Source: Paraconexibacter sp040581415 | GTDB lineage: Bacteria; Actinomycetota; Thermoleophilia; Solirubrobacterales; Solirubrobacteraceae | NCBI RefSeq assembly: GCF_040581415.1 | Contig: NZ_CP114014.1 | Coordinates: forward strand, 1,178,001 to 1,242,000 | Direction of reading: 5' to 3' | DNA: 64,000 nucleotides | Shown: in pieces, positions 42,717 through 51,531 of the stretch | How the letters are laid out: each line of letters opens with the position of its first letter | Position numbering within the stretch: the first letter of the stretch is position 1 | Notes under the pieces: generated by a model | Told to the model about the DNA's origin: nothing | Database searches by the model: none | What the model saw: only the letters and a program-made list of their open reading frames with translations | Translations under genes and position numbers: made by a program

Positions 42717-43523
42717 GTGCAGCGACCGGCAGGACGCTTCACGGCCGCGCATCGCGGCGGCGCGGGCGAGCCGCTGCTCTGCCTGCACGGCTTCATGGAC
42801 ACCTGGCGGACGTGGGAGCTCGTGCTTCCGCGGCTGGAGCGCCGGCACGACGTGCTCGCCCCGACGCTGCCCGGCCACGCGGGCGGGTCGCCGCTCCCGC
42901 CCGACGTCGACGACGACGCGATCGTCGACATGCTCGAGCGGACCCTCGACGAGGCCGGCTGGGCGACCGCGCACATCGCGGGCAACTCGCTCGGCGGCTA
43001 CCTGGCGCTGCGGCTCGCCGCTCGCGGGCGCGCTCGATCGGTCGTCGCGTTCGCGCCCGCCGGGGGCTGGGCCGTCGGCGACCCGGCCTTCGCTGCCGTG
43101 CTGCGCATGCAGGCCGATCTGCACACCCAGACCCGAGCCGCGGCGGCGCAGGCGGTGCTGTCGGCGGGGACGCCCACCGGTCGCCGCGCCGCCACCCGGC
43201 TGCTCACGGTCCGGTACGAGCACCTGCCGGAGGACCTCGTCGCCCACCTCACCCTGGGCGTGGCCGCGTGCGACGCCCTCCCCCTGATCGAGGCGGCGCT
43301 GCGGACCGGCTACTCGCTCGACGCCGCCGCGGTGGCGTGTCCCGTCCGGGTCGTCTGGGGGACGGACGACGTGCTGCTGCCCTGGCCGTCGACCGCGGTC
43401 CGGTTCCGCGAGGACTGGCTCCCGCACGCCGACTGGGTGGAGCTCGACGGCGTCGGTCACGCGCCCCAGCTCGACGTGCCGCTCGAGGCCGCCGAGCTGA
43501 TCCTCGGCCTCACCGCTGCGTGA
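42717..43523 (+). CDS. alpha/beta hydrolase
   Basis: A 268-residue soluble hydrolase with intact triad: nucleophile in GNSLGGYLALRL, acid in VVWGTDDVLLPWP and His in DGVGHAPQLDVP. The oxyanion segment is LHGFMDTWRTWE. It begins with a GTG immediately after the stop of the dehydrogenase gene, which indicates translational coupling. The substrate is unknown; a lactone or ester product of the dehydrogenase is a reasonable guess. Confidence 0.87.
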   Translation: MQRPAGRFTAAHRGGAGEPLLCLHGFMDTWRTWELVLPRLERRHDVLAPTLPGHAGGSPLPPDVDDDAIVDMLERTLDEAGWATAHIAGNSLGGYLALRLAARGRARSVVAFAPAGGWAVGDPAFAAVLRMQADLHTQTRAAAAQAVLSAGTPTGRRAATRLLTVRYEHLPEDLVAHLTLGVAACDALPLIEAALRTGYSLDAAAVACPVRVVWGTDDVLLPWPSTAVRFREDWLPHADWVELDGVGHAPQLDVPLEAAELILGLTAA

Positions 43524-43532
43524 GGCCGCCCG

Positions 43533-43883
43533 TCAGTCGGCGGCGACCGGCTCCAGGACGAAGCTCTCGATCGCGATGTCCGGGTCCAGGTGGTTCGCGC
43601 TCATGAAGGCCGCGACCTTGCGGCCGGTGATCCGCTCGACGCCGCTGACGAGCTCCTCGCGCATCGCCTGCTGATACGCCCAGCGCATCGCCAGGACGAC
43701 CTCGGTCTTGCCGGCCTCCGCCAGCGAGCGCTCGCCCTTGTTGAGGATGTCCTGCAGGACCGTGGTGACCAGGTCGCCCTGGATGTAGGTCCGCGCGCGG
43801 GTGGGGCCACGGCCCGTCCATTCGCGCGTGGTGGTGACGACGTGGTCGCTGATGAGCGCGACCACGCTCGGTTGTTCTGACAC
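43533..43883 (-). CDS. DUF2294 / MpsC-like protein
   Basis: A 116-residue protein of the DUF2294 family, named after MpsC of the sodium-translocating MpsABC system. Typical segments are WTGRGPTRARTYIQGDLV, LQDILNKGERSLAEAGK, VERITGRKVAAFMSANHLDPD and IESFVLEP. The GTG at 43883 is preferred over the upstream ATG because GAGGT lies six bases before it. No mpsA or mpsB gene is adjacent, so any link to ion transport is uncertain. Confidence 0.75.
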   Translation of the reverse strand: MSEQPSVVALISDHVVTTTREWTGRGPTRARTYIQGDLVTTVLQDILNKGERSLAEAGKTEVVLAMRWAYQQAMREELVSGVERITGRKVAAFMSANHLDPDIAIESFVLEPVAAD

Positions 43884-44059
43884 TGCGGGACCTCGAACTG
43901 CCGACTCGGGGAAACGGGTCACCTCGCGCGAGCCGGACGGCGTGCTCGCGAGGGTGACCGCGTTCGAGGCGAAGTCCCGTCGCGATCGGACGGTCCTACG
44001 GAAGGCTCGCGGTACCGCGAGAAGCTACCAGCGCCGCCGTCCGTCCGCTCGACGACGCG

Positions 44060-45835
44060 TCATACATGGCGCTGCAGCCACAGCTCCAGGAGTCCGATCT
44101 GCCAGAGCGACGCGCCGTCGAGGTTCGTCCGGTGCCCGTTCGGGTCGGCGAACATCCGGTCGACCTCCGCGCCGTCGAACAGCCCGCGGGCCCGCGCCGC
44201 CGGGGCGTGGAGCGCGTCGCGGATCAGGTCGAGCACGGGCGCCTCCAGGTGCGACAGCGCGGGAACCGGGAAGTAGCCCTTCTCGCGGTCGATGACGGCG
44301 TCGGGGACGATCCCCCGTGCGGCGGCCTTCAGGACGCCCTTGCCGCCGGCGTCGAGCTTCAGCCCGGGCGGGCAGCGCGCCGCGAGCTCCACGAGCTCGT
44401 GGTCCAGGAACGGGGTCCGGGCCTCCAGCCCGTGGGCCATCGTCATGTTGTCCACGCGCTTGACGGGGTCGTCGACGAGCATCACCTCGGCGTCCGAGCG
44501 CAGGGCGCGGTCGATCGCGGTGCTCGCGCCCGCCCGCCGGAAGTCGCCGCGGACGTACGCCCGGGTGGGGTCGCCGTCCACGCGCAGGGGCGGCTGCACC
44601 AGCCGGCGAATCTGCGCGTCGTCGCGATCGAAGAACTCCGCGGCGTACTCGTCGGCGCCGTCGCCTTCCACGTCCAGCAGCGGCGGATACCAGTAGTAGC
44701 CGCCGAAGACCTCGTCGGCGCCCTGCCCGGACTGCACCACCTTGCGGGACGCGGCCACCTCCCGGGAGAGCAGCCAGAAGGCGACCGCGTCGTGGGAGAC
44801 CATCGGCTCGCTCATCGCGTCGATCGCGTGCGGCAGGCCCTCGAGGAGCTCGTCGACCCCGAGCCGGAACTGCTGGTGGTCGGTGTCGAACTCCCGTGCG
44901 ACGAGGTCGGAGAACGCGAACTCGTCCCCGTCGCGATCGCCGACGCGGTCGAACCCGATCGAGAACGTCGCGAGGCCGCGCTGGCCCTCCTCAGCGAGCA
45001 GGCCCACGATCAGCGACGAGTCCAGCCCGCCGGAGAGCAGGATGCCGACGGGGACGTCGGCGACCATGCGGCGGCGCACGGCGACGCGGGTCGCGTCCTG
45101 CACGGCGTCGCGCCAGTCCTCCGCCGACCAGTCCGCGCGCGCGTCGTCGCGCGTGAACGGCGGGTCCCACCAGCGGCGCTCGGTCCGGCGGCCGTCCGCC
45201 TCGACGTGCATCACCGTCGCCGGCGGCAGCTTGCGCACCCCGTTCAGGATCGTGCGCGGGGCGGGGACGATCGCGTGCAGCGAGAGGTAGTGGTGCAGCG
45301 CGACCGGGTCGACGCTCGTGTCCAGGCCGCCGCCGGCGACGAGCGCCGGCAGGGTGGAGCCGAAGCGCAGGCCGCCATCCGGCAGCGGCGCGAGGTAGAG
45401 CGGCTTGACCCCGAGGCGGTCGCGGACGAGCGTCACGCGGCCGCTCGCGTGGTCCACGAGGGCGAAGGCGAACATGCCGAGCAGCCGCTCGAGCAGACCC
45501 TCGCCCCACTGCGCCCAGCCGCGCAGCAGCACCTCGGTGTCGCTGACGGAGTCGAACGCGTGGCCGAGCGAGCGGAGCTCCTCCCGCAGCTCGTGGTGGT
45601 TGTAGATGCAGCCGTTGAAGACGATCGTCAGCCCCAGCGCGTCGTCGGTCATCGGCTGCGCGCCGCGCTCGGACAGGTCGATGACCTTCAGCCGGCGGTG
45701 GGCCAGGCCGACGTTCGCCCGGGTCCAGACACCGTCGCCGTCGGGGCCGCGCGGCGCGAGGCGGGCGGACATGCGCGTGAGCACGTCGCGGTCGACTGCG
45801 GCCCGTGGCCGCAGCTCGCCGGCGAAGCCGCACAT
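44060..45835 (-). CDS. glutamine-dependent amidotransferase, NAGGN-amidotransferase-like
   Basis: A 591-residue asparagine-synthetase-family enzyme. The start at 45835 places the nucleophile Cys2 directly after Met (MCGFAGEL). The N-terminal glutaminase domain shows APRGPDGDGVW, LAHRRLKVIDLSE and IVFNGCIYNHHEL; the C-terminal domain has the ATP pyrophosphatase loop LLSGGLDSSLIVGLLAE. ALHHYLSLHAIVPAPRTILNG, VVQSGQGADEVFGGYYWYPP and overall length match my memory of N-acetylglutaminylglutamine amidotransferase better than asparagine synthetase B. It would convert a carboxylate to an amide, perhaps the last step in making an osmoprotectant-like dipeptide. The usual NAGGN synthetase (GNAT plus ATP-grasp) is absent; a permuted ATP-grasp gene is in its place. 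Its ATG shares one base with the stop of the C26 gene. Confidence 0.82.
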   Translation of the reverse strand: MCGFAGELRPRAAVDRDVLTRMSARLAPRGPDGDGVWTRANVGLAHRRLKVIDLSERGAQPMTDDALGLTIVFNGCIYNHHELREELRSLGHAFDSVSDTEVLLRGWAQWGEGLLERLLGMFAFALVDHASGRVTLVRDRLGVKPLYLAPLPDGGLRFGSTLPALVAGGGLDTSVDPVALHHYLSLHAIVPAPRTILNGVRKLPPATVMHVEADGRRTERRWWDPPFTRDDARADWSAEDWRDAVQDATRVAVRRRMVADVPVGILLSGGLDSSLIVGLLAEEGQRGLATFSIGFDRVGDRDGDEFAFSDLVAREFDTDHQQFRLGVDELLEGLPHAIDAMSEPMVSHDAVAFWLLSREVAASRKVVQSGQGADEVFGGYYWYPPLLDVEGDGADEYAAEFFDRDDAQIRRLVQPPLRVDGDPTRAYVRGDFRRAGASTAIDRALRSDAEVMLVDDPVKRVDNMTMAHGLEARTPFLDHELVELAARCPPGLKLDAGGKGVLKAAARGIVPDAVIDREKGYFPVPALSHLEAPVLDLIRDALHAPAARARGLFDGAEVDRMFADPNGHRTNLDGASLWQIGLLELWLQRHV

Positions 45836-46605
45836 CAGGCGGCGGGGACGGCCGCGGCAGCGGTCGCCGCCTCGACGAGCGCCGCGAACAGGTGCGCGTG
45901 CTCGGGTAGGTGGACCAGCGTCTCCGCGTGCCACTGCACGCCGAGCACGAAGCCGGCCCCGTCGCCCTCGATCGCCTCGATCGTCCCGTCCGGCGCCCAG
46001 GCGGTCGCGCGCAGGCCGTCCGCGATCCGGTCGACGGCCTGGTGGTGGAAGGAGTTGACCGGCACCTGGTCGGAGTCGCCCAGCAGCTCGCGCACCCGCG
46101 ACCCGGGCTCGGTGCGGACCGTGTGGGACGGCGAGGTGCCCGGCTCGTGCTGGCGGTGGTCGAGGTCGGTGGAGACCTCGGGGAGGTGCTGGTGCAGCGT
46201 CCCGCCGAACGCGACGTTCAGCACCTGCGCACCGCGGCAGATCGCCAGCACGGGGACGCCCCGCTCGACGGCCTGGCGGACGATGGTCATCTCGAACTCG
46301 TCGAGCGCCGGCTCGACCGGGCCGAGCTCGTGGTGGCGCTCGGCGCCGTAGGCCGGCGGATCGATGTCGGGCCCGCCCGAGAGGCAGAGCCCGTCCAGCC
46401 GCTCGAGCACCCGCGGCGCGAGGTCGTGGCCGATCGGCGGCAGCACCACGGGGATCCCGCCGGCCGCCTCGATGGCGCGCAGGTACGGCATGCCGAGCGC
46501 CATCTCGGGGTGGGGCGGGTCGGCCGCCTTCGTCATCGAGATCGCGGCCTCGTCGCGCCGCATCTCCGAGCTGGTGACGCCGATCAGGGGCGGCCGAGCC
46601 GTCAC
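45835..46605 (-). CDS. class I glutamine amidotransferase-like hydrolase (peptidase C26)
   Basis: A 256-residue protein of the PuuD group, which cleaves gamma-glutamyl amides. The nucleophile is in LAICRGAQVLNV and the His-Glu pair in LGVQWHAETL; the N-terminus (PPLIGVTSSEM) and CLSGGPDIDPPAY are typical. In this operon it could trim a gamma-glutamyl intermediate or supply ammonia. The start is a GTG at 46605 that overlaps the stop of the ATP-grasp gene by four bases (GTGA), and its stop overlaps the next start by one. Confidence 0.88.
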   Translation of the reverse strand: MTARPPLIGVTSSEMRRDEAAISMTKAADPPHPEMALGMPYLRAIEAAGGIPVVLPPIGHDLAPRVLERLDGLCLSGGPDIDPPAYGAERHHELGPVEPALDEFEMTIVRQAVERGVPVLAICRGAQVLNVAFGGTLHQHLPEVSTDLDHRQHEPGTSPSHTVRTEPGSRVRELLGDSDQVPVNSFHHQAVDRIADGLRATAWAPDGTIEAIEGDGAGFVLGVQWHAETLVHLPEHAHLFAALVEAATAAAAVPAA

Positions 46606-47963
46606 CGCAGGATCCACGTGTCCTTCGCGCCGCCCTCCTGCGAGGAGTTGACGATCATCGACCCCTCGCGCAGCGCCACCCGGGTGAGGCCGCCGGCGAC
46701 GACCCGCGCGGACTCCCCGGCGAGCATCACGAACGGCCGCAGGTCGACGTGCCGCGGCTGGGCGACGCCGTCGATCACGGTCGGATGCGTCGAGAGCGGC
46801 ACGAGCTCCTGCGCCACGAACGCGTCGGGCGCGGCGTGCAGCTGCTCGCGCACGGCATCCAGGCCGGCGCGGTCGAGGGCCGCGCAGATGGTGACGCCGA
46901 TGCCGCCGAAGCCGCCGCGGGGCTTGACGACGAGCTCCGCGAGGCGGTCGTCGGCCTCGGCCAGGCCGGCGTCCGTCCCGAGGTCGAGGCCGCGGACCGA
47001 CGGCAGCAGCGGCTCCTCGCCCAGGTAGTAGCGCACGAGCCGCTCGACGTAGACGTGGGTGAGCTTGTCGTCGGCCACGCCGGTCCCGAACGCGTTGACC
47101 AGACCGAGCGTCCCGGCCTGCAGCGCCGGCGACAGGAAGCGGCCGACAGACGTCGTCGACAGGTCCTCGTCGGTGCGGCGGTAGACCACGTTCACCGGGT
47201 GCTCGCCGCCGATCGTCCACAGCTGGTCAGCGCGGATCTGCAGCTCGTTCGGGGTCACGAGCGGGACGCCGAGCGCCACCGCCAGGCGCCGATGCTCGTA
47301 GTAGGCGCTGTTGCGCGGGCCGTCGGTCAGGACGACGGCCTCGGTCGGCCGCGCCGGGTCGGGCCGCGCGGCGTCGAGGGTGGCCCGCAGCATCCCCGGG
47401 ACGTCGCCGAGCGTCCGGACGTGGTCCAGCTCCTCGGGCTCGAGCGCGTGCTGCAGCGCCTCGCGGGCGGCCAGGGCGTACGCGAGGCCGCTCGGCGTGC
47501 GGCAGTTGTCCTCGAGCACGAGGAACCGGCCGGAGGCGTCGCGGATCAGGTCGAGCCCGGCGATGCCGATCCAGTTCTGCCCGCTGCCCCGGGGGCCGAG
47601 CGCCGCCGCTCCCGGGTCGAGGTTCGCGCACGACTCGATGACGCGGGCCGGGATGACGCCGTCGGCGACGGCGCTGCGGGTGCCGTGCACGTCCCGGACG
47701 AAGGCGTCGAGGGCGAGAGCCCGCTGCTTGAGCCCGCGCTCGACGTCGGCCCAGGTGGCGGCGTCGATGACCCGTGGGTACGGATCGATGACGAACCGCG
47801 AGTCCGGGCCGGTACCCGCGAACGAGACGCCACGCTGGCGGGCGTGGTCCATGACCGCGGTCTGCAGCGTCGGCAGACGGGCGTCCAGATCGGTGGGGAG
47901 GCCGCCGTGGGCGGCGGATTCGTCGAAGGTCTCGGCGTCGAGCAGGCTGGTGGTGTCGCTCAC
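46602..47963 (-). CDS. circularly permuted ATP-grasp family ligase (type 2)
   Basis: A 453-residue protein of the COG2308 / CP_ATPgrasp_2 family. Recognisable parts are VIDPYPRVIDAATWADVERGLKQRALALDAF, GLDLIRDASGRFLVLEDNCRTPSGLAYALA, VVYRRTDEDL, LVNAFGTGVADDKL and LAELVVKPRGGFGGIGVTI (quoted in pieces; the last is the glycine-rich ATP loop). Family members are predicted to ligate a carboxylate to an amine at the cost of ATP, usually making short peptides. It heads a three-gene overlapping operon ending in an amidotransferase, so it probably makes the peptide that is amidated. The start is a GTG at 47963, with no clear ribosome binding site. Confidence 0.86.
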   Translation of the reverse strand: MSDTTSLLDAETFDESAAHGGLPTDLDARLPTLQTAVMDHARQRGVSFAGTGPDSRFVIDPYPRVIDAATWADVERGLKQRALALDAFVRDVHGTRSAVADGVIPARVIESCANLDPGAAALGPRGSGQNWIGIAGLDLIRDASGRFLVLEDNCRTPSGLAYALAAREALQHALEPEELDHVRTLGDVPGMLRATLDAARPDPARPTEAVVLTDGPRNSAYYEHRRLAVALGVPLVTPNELQIRADQLWTIGGEHPVNVVYRRTDEDLSTTSVGRFLSPALQAGTLGLVNAFGTGVADDKLTHVYVERLVRYYLGEEPLLPSVRGLDLGTDAGLAEADDRLAELVVKPRGGFGGIGVTICAALDRAGLDAVREQLHAAPDAFVAQELVPLSTHPTVIDGVAQPRHVDLRPFVMLAGESARVVAGGLTRVALREGSMIVNSSQEGGAKDTWILR

Positions 47964-48095
47964 CGGGCAGGCACCGCGATCGGGCAGGTGGAACAGGCCA
48001 TGGCGAACGTATGTCCGCGAGGCCTGAGCCCGTAACCCCCGCCGTACGCCCGGCGACACAGCAGGGAAACGGGGGCGGCGGGCGAAGAGGTCCTG

Positions 48096-48767
48096 ATGAG
48101 CTGGGGCTTCGAGCTGATCGACGTCGAGAAGCGCTACGGCAGCGTCAGGGCCCTCGACGGGTTCGACCTGGGCGCGCGGATGGGGTCGATCACTGCGCTC
48201 GTCGGTCCGGCGGGCTGCGGCAAGACGACGGTGTTCCGCCTGCTCGCGGGGCTCGAGCGTCCCGACGTCGGCGCGGTGCTGGTGGCCGGCAAGGACATCG
48301 GGAACGCGCGGGGCGGACGGCTGAAGAAGATCCAGAGCCGCATGGCCGTGGTGTTCGACGCCGCCGCCGACGGCAGCCACGCGTTGTTCGGCACCGCCAC
48401 GGTGCTCGAGAACGTCGAGTTCCCGATGCGGGCGGTCGGCCGCGTCCCGCGCCGGCGGCTCGAGCTCGTCGCGCGCACCGAGCTCGACCGCTTCGGCCTC
48501 GGGGCGCTGTCGGACGAGCTGCCGGGGGCGCTCAGCCGGTCGCAGCGCAAGTCGCTGGCGCTGGCGCGGGCGTTCGCGATGAAGGCGCCGCTGGTGCTGG
48601 TGGACGACCTTGCCGCCGGCCTCGACGGTCCCGGGCTCCACGACGTCTGCCGCCTGATCCGCGAGGAGTGCACGGCCATCGGCGCGACCTGGTTCGTGAC
48701 CGAGCGCAGCGCCGTGGTCGCCGAGGCGGTCGCGGACGAGGTGCAGGAGCTCGTCCCCTTCGTCTGA
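48096..48767 (+). CDS. ABC transporter ATPase with degenerate catalytic motifs
   Basis: A 223-residue nucleotide-binding subunit resembling MlaF/Mkl proteins. Walker A is intact (GPAGCGKTT). The signature is LSRSQRKSLALARA in place of LSGGQ, Walker B reads LVLVDDL so the catalytic Glu is Asp, and the H-loop position (TWFVTERSAV) has Glu instead of His. Such changes usually mean slow or no ATP hydrolysis. There is no permease or binding-protein gene next to it. It may act as a regulatory ATPase or pair with a distant permease. AGAGG lies five bases before the ATG. Confidence 0.75.
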   Translation: MSWGFELIDVEKRYGSVRALDGFDLGARMGSITALVGPAGCGKTTVFRLLAGLERPDVGAVLVAGKDIGNARGGRLKKIQSRMAVVFDAAADGSHALFGTATVLENVEFPMRAVGRVPRRRLELVARTELDRFGLGALSDELPGALSRSQRKSLALARAFAMKAPLVLVDDLAAGLDGPGLHDVCRLIREECTAIGATWFVTERSAVVAEAVADEVQELVPFV

Positions 48768-48780
48768 CGCCGCCGCCGCG

Positions 48781-50940
48781 TCAGGCCGTGTCGGGGACGG
48801 CGGCGTCCGCGCTCGGACCCTCGCGCAGGCCGAAGCGACGCTGGAACCGCGCGAGCGGCGCGGGCGCCCACCAGTTGCGCTCCCCCAGCAGGCGCATCAG
48901 CGACGGCACCAGCAACGCGCGGACGATCGTCGCGTCGAGCAGCACCCCGACCGCCATCCCGATCGCGATCTGCTTCATGAAGAACACCGGGCTGACGGCG
49001 AAGGCGAGGAAGACGACGGCGATCATCACCGCCGCCGCCGAGATGATCCGGCCCGTCTTGCCGATCCCGCCTGCGACCGCGTCCTCGTTGGAGTCCCCGG
49101 CGTCACGCTGCTCCTTGATGCGCGAGATCACCAGCACCGCGTAGTCGGTCGACAGCGCGAAGGTGACCGCGAACAGGAAGACGAGGCTCGTCACCTCGAT
49201 CGAGTCCGGGCCTGAGTCGCCGAGCAGCCACTTGAGCCATCCGTGCTGGAACGCGAGCACCATCACGCCGAGGGTGGCGCAGAGCGTCAGCGCGTTCATC
49301 AGGAGGGTCTTGACCGGCAGGATCACCGAGCCCGTCAGGAGGAACAGCAGCAGCAGGGTCCCGCCCGCGACGATCGCGACCACGAGCGGTGCGTGGCTGA
49401 CCAGGCTCGCCTTCTGGTCGATGAAGCGCGCGGTGTTGCCGGCGACGAGGACCTCCGTCCCCGGGGGGCCGGGGAGCGCCCGCACGGCTCTGATCGTGTC
49501 CTGTGACGCGCTGTCGAGGGCCGGTCCGGCCAGGGCGACGTTGGTGACCGCGACGTCGCCCGCCTGCGCGAACGGCGTGGCGCGCACCACCCCGGGAAGG
49601 CTCTTGACGCGGGCGCCGAGCGCGGCGAGGGCGTCCGGGGTGGTCCCCCCGCGGACGACGATCGTCGCGGCCTCGGTCACGTCACGCGGGTAGTGCTGCT
49701 GCACGTACCGGCTGGGCTCGTAGGACGGCTGGCCGGGCGGGACGGCCTCGGCGGACGGCCCGGTGAGGACCGTCGTCGCCAGCGGCGCCGCGGCCGCCAG
49801 CAGCAGCCCGGCGCTGGCGAGCCCGACGACCACCGGCCGCCGCATGACCGCGCGGGCGACGCGGTACCAGCGGTCCGACTGCGAGGCGACGCTCGGCCCG
49901 CGGCGGACCGCGAGCGCGTTGATCCGGTGCCCGAGCAGGGCGAGCAGCGACGGGACGACCAGCACCGAGATCACGGCCGACAGGACGCCGACCGCGGCAC
50001 CGGCGGCGCCGACCGAGTACAGGAAGCGCTGCGGCATCACGATCAGCGCCGCCATCGCCGCCGCGACCGTGAAGCCGGAGAAGAGAGCGGTGCGGCCGGC
50101 GCTGGTCACGGTCCGGCGGTGGGCCTCGCGGGTGGGGCCGTCGCGCTCGAGCTCCTCCCGGTAGCGGGACACCATCAGCAGCGCGTAGTCGACGGCCAGC
50201 CCCAGGCTCAGCGCGGTGGCGATGTTCAGCGCGAAGAGGGACGTGTCCACGAGCGACGACATGATCCGCAGCACAAGGAACGTCCCGAGGATCGACAGGA
50301 CGCCGATGAGCAGCGGCACGGCCGCCGCGACGACACCGCGGAACACCAGCAGCAGGAGCAGCGTCAGCGCCGGGAAGGCGATCAGCTCGGCGTTCGTGAG
50401 GTCCTTGCGGGTCTGGTCGTTGACGTCGTTGAACCCGGGCGCGAACCCGCCCATCCGCACGTCGAGGATCGGCGATCGCACCCTGCTCTCCGCGCGCTCG
50501 GCGATCTTGCCGCCCTCGTCCTCGATGTCCTGCGTCGTGAGGTGGGCCGTGAGGACCAGCGACCGGCCGTCGGCGGCCCGCAGCCCGCCGGCCGCGGGAT
50601 CGGTGAGCGGGTTGTCGACCTTTCCGACACCCGGCACCGACGCGATCTGGCGGGCGATGCGGCCGACCTCGGCGGCGATGGTCGGCTGCCCGGAGGAGAG
50701 CGGGCCGCCGCCCTTGGGGCGCACCAGGAAGACGATGCCGGGGCTCGCGTCGTACCCGAGCCGGTCGTGCAGCGCCCGGCTCGCGACCTCGCTCTCCGAG
50801 GCGCTGTCGGTGAAGCCCGCGGCCTTCAGGTGGTGCTCGACGTCGTGACCCACGGCACCTGCGCCGATCGCGCAGATCGCGACCACGAGCAGCACGAGCT
50901 TCGGGTGCCGCCAGGTCAGCGTGGCTACACGATCGAGCAT
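48781..50940 (-). CDS. MMPL family transporter
   Basis: A 719-residue RND-like pump with two repeats of one plus five membrane helices. Paired Asp-Tyr motifs are LGLAVDYALLMVSRYREE and FALSTDYAVLVISRIKEQ. The first external domain includes SASESEVASRALHDRLGY, typical of actinobacterial MMPL exporters. It is divergent from an HxlR regulator with only 54 bases between, holding a palindrome, so it is probably induced through that regulator by its substrate or a related stress. Confidence 0.9.
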   Translation of the reverse strand: MLDRVATLTWRHPKLVLLVVAICAIGAGAVGHDVEHHLKAAGFTDSASESEVASRALHDRLGYDASPGIVFLVRPKGGGPLSSGQPTIAAEVGRIARQIASVPGVGKVDNPLTDPAAGGLRAADGRSLVLTAHLTTQDIEDEGGKIAERAESRVRSPILDVRMGGFAPGFNDVNDQTRKDLTNAELIAFPALTLLLLLVFRGVVAAAVPLLIGVLSILGTFLVLRIMSSLVDTSLFALNIATALSLGLAVDYALLMVSRYREELERDGPTREAHRRTVTSAGRTALFSGFTVAAAMAALIVMPQRFLYSVGAAGAAVGVLSAVISVLVVPSLLALLGHRINALAVRRGPSVASQSDRWYRVARAVMRRPVVVGLASAGLLLAAAAPLATTVLTGPSAEAVPPGQPSYEPSRYVQQHYPRDVTEAATIVVRGGTTPDALAALGARVKSLPGVVRATPFAQAGDVAVTNVALAGPALDSASQDTIRAVRALPGPPGTEVLVAGNTARFIDQKASLVSHAPLVVAIVAGGTLLLLFLLTGSVILPVKTLLMNALTLCATLGVMVLAFQHGWLKWLLGDSGPDSIEVTSLVFLFAVTFALSTDYAVLVISRIKEQRDAGDSNEDAVAGGIGKTGRIISAAAVMIAVVFLAFAVSPVFFMKQIAIGMAVGVLLDATIVRALLVPSLMRLLGERNWWAPAPLARFQRRFGLREGPSADAAVPDTA

Positions 50941-50961
50941 GGCCGGGACGGTACCACCGTG

Positions 50962-50978
50962 AGTTCCCATTGGGAACT
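50962..50978. promoter_or_regulatory. palindromic operator between HxlR and MMPL genes
   Basis: AGTTCCCA-T-TGGGAACT, a perfect 8-bp inverted repeat around a single central base, in the middle of the 54-base divergent region. It is the obvious HxlR-dimer site for joint control of both genes. Confidence 0.65.
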
Positions 50979-50994
50979 GACTAACCTGTGTGCC

Positions 50995-51531
50995 ATGCCT
51001 CACACGCCGTTCGCCGACATGTCCTGCTCGGTCGCCCGGACCCTGGACATCATCGGAGACCGCTGGACCCCGCTCGTCCTGCGCGACGTCGCGCTCGGGA
51101 TCTCGCGCTTCGACCGCATCCAGAGCAACCTGGGGGTCTCGCGAAAGGTCCTCACGCAGCGGCTGAACCACCTGGTCGAGCACGGCGTCGTGCAGCGCGT
51201 CGCCTACCAGGAGCACCCGCCGCGCCACGACTACCACCTGACCGAGCGCGGGGCCGAGCTCGCCGTCGTCCTGCTCGCTGTCCAGTCGTGGGGCGATCGC
51301 TGGGTCCCGACCGAGGACGGGCCCCCGGTCGTCTGGCGGCACGAGCGCTGTGGGCAGTTCGCCCAGGCGCAGGTGACGTGCTCGTGCTGCGGCGAGCCGC
51401 TCCGCGCCGGCGAGGTGGTGCCGTTCCTGGGCCCGCGCACCGACCCCGGTCCCGGGGCGTCCGAGGTGCCGGCGGCCGTGGCGCGCATCCATGCCCTGGC
51501 CGGGATCGAGGACGAGCGGCCTAGGCCGTGA
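50995..51531 (+). CDS. HxlR family transcriptional regulator
   Basis: A 178-residue regulator. The winged helix-turn-helix is typical (CSVARTLDIIGDRWTPLVLRD, FDRIQSNLGVSRKVLTQRLNHLVEHGVV, YHLTERGAEL). The early Cys (MSCSVARTL) is the residue that senses oxidants or electrophiles in some HxlR proteins. A C-terminal extension of about 60 residues contains CSCCGEPL and an upstream Cys, a possible zinc site and unusual for the family. It diverges from the MMPL gene and its stop overlaps the start of the GNAT gene (GTGA). Confidence 0.9.
   Translation: MPHTPFADMSCSVARTLDIIGDRWTPLVLRDVALGISRFDRIQSNLGVSRKVLTQRLNHLVEHGVVQRVAYQEHPPRHDYHLTERGAELAVVLLAVQSWGDRWVPTEDGPPVVWRHERCGQFAQAQVTCSCCGEPLRAGEVVPFLGPRTDPGPGASEVPAAVARIHALAGIEDERPRP

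Noticed and set aside
44060..45835. Plain asparagine synthetase B
   Set aside because: Conserved segments and operon context look closer to N-acetylglutaminylglutamine amidotransferase, though I could not run the comparison.
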